Shown: positions 4,206 through 6,211 of the stretch, in pieces | How the letters are laid out: every line of letters starts with the position of its first letter | Numbering within the stretch: the stretch's first letter is position 1 | Assembly (NCBI GenBank): GCA_013696425.1 | Contig: JACCYP010000211.1 | Location: 1 to 6,211, forward strand | DNA from: Thermoleophilaceae bacterium | Lineage (GTDB): Bacteria > Actinomycetota > Thermoleophilia > Solirubrobacterales > Thermoleophilaceae | Length of the DNA: 6,211 bases | Direction: 5' to 3' | The notes under the pieces: model-generated | Database searches by the model: none | Told to the model about the DNA's origin: nothing | Seen by the model: the letters and a program-made list of their open reading frames with translations, nothing else | Translations under genes and position numbers: made by a program

Positions 4206-6078
4206 AGCAAGGATGCCCCACGCACTTCTCACCACCTTCGCGCTGACCTTCGCGCTCTCCGCTGCGCCGGCACTCGCGCAGGCGCCCGCGCCGGCCGAGC
4301 CCGTTCAGCCACCGGAGCCGATCCCCCTGAACTCCGGCTGGGAGTTCAAGCCCGACCCGGGCGACATCGGCCAAGCGCAGGCCTGGCAGCGCCGCGAGTC
4401 CACCGATCCCGCGAGCTGGAACCAGGGCATCACGCTCCCGCACGCGATCGAGACCCGATCGCTCTCGCACCTGTTCGGGGGCAGCGTCGGCTGGTACCGG
4501 CTGAAGATCGACGGGCCGACCGCTCCCGGGGGCTTCGCCTGGTCGGTGCACTTCGGCCAGATCCGCCGCAACGGCCAGGCGTGGCTGAACGGCCAGGCGA
4601 TCGGCATCGCCGCCGACGGATACTCGGCGCAGGACTTCATCGCGAAGGGCCTCGTGCCCGGCCAGGCGAACGAGCTCGTCGTGCGCGTGGACTTCCGCCG
4701 CTCCGCGAAGCTGCGCGAGGGCTGGTGGAACTGGGGCGGCCTGATCCGCACCGCCGAGCTGCGGCCGCTCGGCAGCGCGGCCCTGCAGGACACGGCGATC
4801 CTGCCGCGCCTGGACTGCGCCAAGGGTTCCGGCTGCAAGGCGTCGGTGGTCGTCGACACCGTGGTCGAGAACCGCACGAGCGACTTCATCTCCCCGGCGC
4901 TCATCGTCGACCTCGCCCCGCCGGGCGAGGGGATCGAGCCGACGCAGGTGTCGATCAACGTGGCCCCGCTGCGCCCGCGCGAGCGCCGCCCGGTCCGCTT
5001 CACCGTACCCGTGACCGGCACGCCGAAGCTGTGGGCGCCCGAGCATCCGAACCTCTACAAGGGCTCGGTCTCGGTGCGCGTGGCGGGTAGGACCGAGGCC
5101 GTCTACGACCAGAAGGTGGGATTGCGCTCGGTGCAGGTCCGCCGCGGGCGGTTGTTCCTGAACGGCCGCGGCGTGCGCCTGCGCGGCGCATCGATCCAGG
5201 AGGACGTGAAGGGCCACGGCGCGGCGCTCACCGATGAGGACAACACGCGGATCGTGACCCAGCTGAAGGACCTCGGCGCCGACATCACGCGCGCCCACTA
5301 TGGCCTGAGCGACGAGCTGCTCTCGAAGTTCGACGAGGCCGGGATCCTGGTTTGGAGCCAGGCGCCGATCTACCACCGCGACGCGCTGATGCGACAGGAG
5401 CCCGAGCGCGCCCGCGCCCTCGCACAGGTTCGACGCACCGTGATCGAGGCGCGCCGGCACGCGTCGGTGATGACCCACTCGGTGGCCAACGAGCTGTCGC
5501 CGCGCCCCGACGAGGTGCCGAGCACGAAGGCATTCATGCTGAGCGCCGCCAAGGACGTGCGCGCGCTCGACTCATCGGTGCCGGTCTCTGTCGACATCCT
5601 TCCCTACCCCGGCTTCCGCTTCCAGAAGGCGCACGCCGCCTTCGACCTGCTGGGCGTGAACTCGTACTTCGGCTGGTACAAGGGCAAGCGCACCCACTCG
5701 ACGGCGAGCATCTTCGACTTCGAGCCCTACCTCCGCGCGATGCGCCGCCGCTATCGCAAGCAGGCGATGGTCGTCACGGAGTTCGGTGCCGAGGCACTGC
5801 ACGAGGGCTCGGCGGGGAAGAAGGGCACCTTCGCGTTCCAGTCCCGGTACATCCGCCGGATGCTCGATGTGGTCGACAAGACGAAGTTCGTGGACGGTGC
5901 GATCTACTGGACGCTCGGAGAGTTCGCGGTGAAGCCGAAGTGGGACGGCGGACTGCTCGACCCGAGCGCCGCGACCGACTCGATCCACAACAAGGCGCTT
6001 ATCGACTACAACGGCAAGAGGAAGCCCGCGTGGGACGTTGCGCACGACCGCTTCAAGCGGGTCGACCTCTACCGTTAG
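4192..6078 (+). CDS. Secreted glycoside hydrolase family 2 protein (beta-galactosidase/beta-glucuronidase-like)
   Basis: 628 residues. Signal peptide about 1-29 with an ALA cleavage site before Q30, then a Pro/Ala linker (31-45), a jelly-roll sugar-binding domain (about 46-195), an Ig-like domain (about 215-310, entering GLRSVQVRRGRLFLNG) and a TIM barrel (about 315-628). Catalytic pair: acid/base E434 in SVANELS and nucleophile E530 in VVTEFGAEA. Also GH2-like are RAHYG (367-371), DEAGILVWSQAP (381-392) and IYWTLGEF (571-578). The usual GVNxHED loop reads GASIQED (332-338), with Gln where His is common. C209 and C215 could form a disulfide. Sugar specificity is not readable. Start: GTG 4192 (GAGGG 10 nt upstream); TTG 4195 or ATG 4213 are alternatives, but 4213 would lose the Arg residues of the signal peptide n-region. 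It follows coaX by 6 nt, with no functional link apparent. Confidence 0.93.
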   Translation: MLRNPARMPHALLTTFALTFALSAAPALAQAPAPAEPVQPPEPIPLNSGWEFKPDPGDIGQAQAWQRRESTDPASWNQGITLPHAIETRSLSHLFGGSVGWYRLKIDGPTAPGGFAWSVHFGQIRRNGQAWLNGQAIGIAADGYSAQDFIAKGLVPGQANELVVRVDFRRSAKLREGWWNWGGLIRTAELRPLGSAALQDTAILPRLDCAKGSGCKASVVVDTVVENRTSDFISPALIVDLAPPGEGIEPTQVSINVAPLRPRERRPVRFTVPVTGTPKLWAPEHPNLYKGSVSVRVAGRTEAVYDQKVGLRSVQVRRGRLFLNGRGVRLRGASIQEDVKGHGAALTDEDNTRIVTQLKDLGADITRAHYGLSDELLSKFDEAGILVWSQAPIYHRDALMRQEPERARALAQVRRTVIEARRHASVMTHSVANELSPRPDEVPSTKAFMLSAAKDVRALDSSVPVSVDILPYPGFRFQKAHAAFDLLGVNSYFGWYKGKRTHSTASIFDFEPYLRAMRRRYRKQAMVVTEFGAEALHEGSAGKKGTFAFQSRYIRRMLDVVDKTKFVDGAIYWTLGEFAVKPKWDGGLLDPSAATDSIHNKALIDYNGKRKPAWDVAHDRFKRVDLYR

Positions 6079-6095
6079 GGCGCTATCCGCGCCCT
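6077..6095 (+). terminator. 7-bp hairpin overlapping the GH2 stop codon, without a U-tract
   Basis: AGGGCGC (6077-6083), loop TATCC, GCGCCCT (6089-6095): a perfect 7-bp stem beginning within the GH2 stop TAG (6076-6078). The following bases TACTGACC are not T-rich, so it may be a weak terminator, an RNA-stabilising 3' hairpin, or part of coupling to the dus gene that begins about 20-25 nt later. Confidence 0.5.
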
Positions 6096-6120
6096 TACTG
6101 ACCCCTGGGAGCTGGGCGGC

Positions 6121-6211
6121 GTGCCGATCGCCAACCGGCTCGTGCTCGCTCCCCTCGCCGGGATCGGCAACTGGTTCGTGCGCCTGCAGGCAAAGCGCCA
6201 CGGGGCCGGCC
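6121..6211 (+). CDS. dus: tRNA-dihydrouridine synthase, N-terminal fragment (runs off window)
   Basis: The frame at the right edge reads VPIANRLVLAPLAGIGNWF followed by VRLQAKRHGAG. This matches the first strand and FMN-binding loop of Dus proteins (the canonical form is LAPMAGVTDxPFR...GAG). The enzyme reduces uridines in tRNA to dihydrouridine using FMN and NADPH. The catalytic cysteine and the tRNA-binding domain lie outside the window. The start is uncertain: GTG 6121 has GGGAG (6107-6111) 9 nt upstream, but similarity to Dus N-termini seems to begin a few codons earlier (PWELGG, 6103-6120), where the only possible start is CTG 6112. No ATG, GTG or TTG lies in frame between the GH2 stop and 6121. 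Membership of the DusB subfamily is likely but not proven from 30 residues. Confidence 0.85.
   Translation, partial: MPIANRLVLAPLAGIGNWFVRLQAKRHGAG

Noticed and set aside
3853..5478. Very long minus-strand open frame (541 codons) across coaX and GH2
   Set aside because: Its product is rich in Arg, Ala, His and Asp without recognisable motifs, and it crosses two independent, clearly real genes on the other strand.
5572..6201. Minus-strand open frame opposite the GH2 end and dus start
   Set aside because: Covers the intergenic hairpin and two real plus-strand genes, with no domain signal.
4192..6211. GH2-Dus fusion by read-through of the TAG at 6076-6078
   Set aside because: A secreted glycosidase fused to a cytoplasmic tRNA enzyme makes no functional sense; sharing a frame has a one-in-three chance.

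Overview
The window is GC-rich throughout, gene-dense, and uses GTG and TTG starts freely. Together with the protein families seen (a cupredoxin lipoprotein, a class III pantothenate kinase, and a Dus protein with an unusual APLAGIGNW core), this suggests an actinobacterium, most likely a Thermoleophilia/Solirubrobacterales-type lineage. That placement is inference from sequence style, not a database match.

Layout. Bases 1-91 hold the C-terminal end of an unidentified gene. Bases 102-2113 form a tightly packed plus-strand run: an HD-GYP protein, a stand-alone response-regulator receiver, folK (folate synthesis) and a copper-binding cupredoxin lipoprotein. Its junctions are a 1-nt overlap (TAATG), a 1-nt gap and another 1-nt overlap (TGATG). 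A cytochrome P450 lies on the minus strand (3397 down to 2090), convergent with and overlapping the cupredoxin gene by 24 nt, and divergent from coaX with only 20 nt between start codons. Bases 3418-6078 carry coaX (type III pantothenate kinase) and, 6 nt later, a secreted glycoside hydrolase family 2 enzyme. The window ends inside a dus (tRNA-dihydrouridine synthase) gene.

How the genes relate. folK, coaX and dus occur in the same conserved neighbourhood in Bacillus subtilis (ftsH-coaX-...-folP-folB-folK-...-dusB), so this window looks like a diluted version of that cofactor/housekeeping cluster with other genes interleaved: a signalling pair (HD-GYP + REC), a copper protein, an inverted P450 and a secreted glycosidase. 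No redox partner for the P450, no transporter for the GH2 and no histidine kinase for the receiver is visible.

The most interesting non-coding signal is at the gene junctions. Inverted repeats sit over the stop codon, ribosome-binding site or start codon at several plus-strand junctions (REC/folK, folK/cupredoxin, coaX/GH2, GH2/dus) and at the convergent cupredoxin/P450 end. At REC/folK and coaX/GH2 there are competing, mutually exclusive hairpins. This could be a translational-coupling arrangement, but it needs folding and covariation tests because GC-rich DNA produces inverted repeats by chance. I did not find a CRISPR array, insertion sequence, tRNA, rRNA or recognisable riboswitch.
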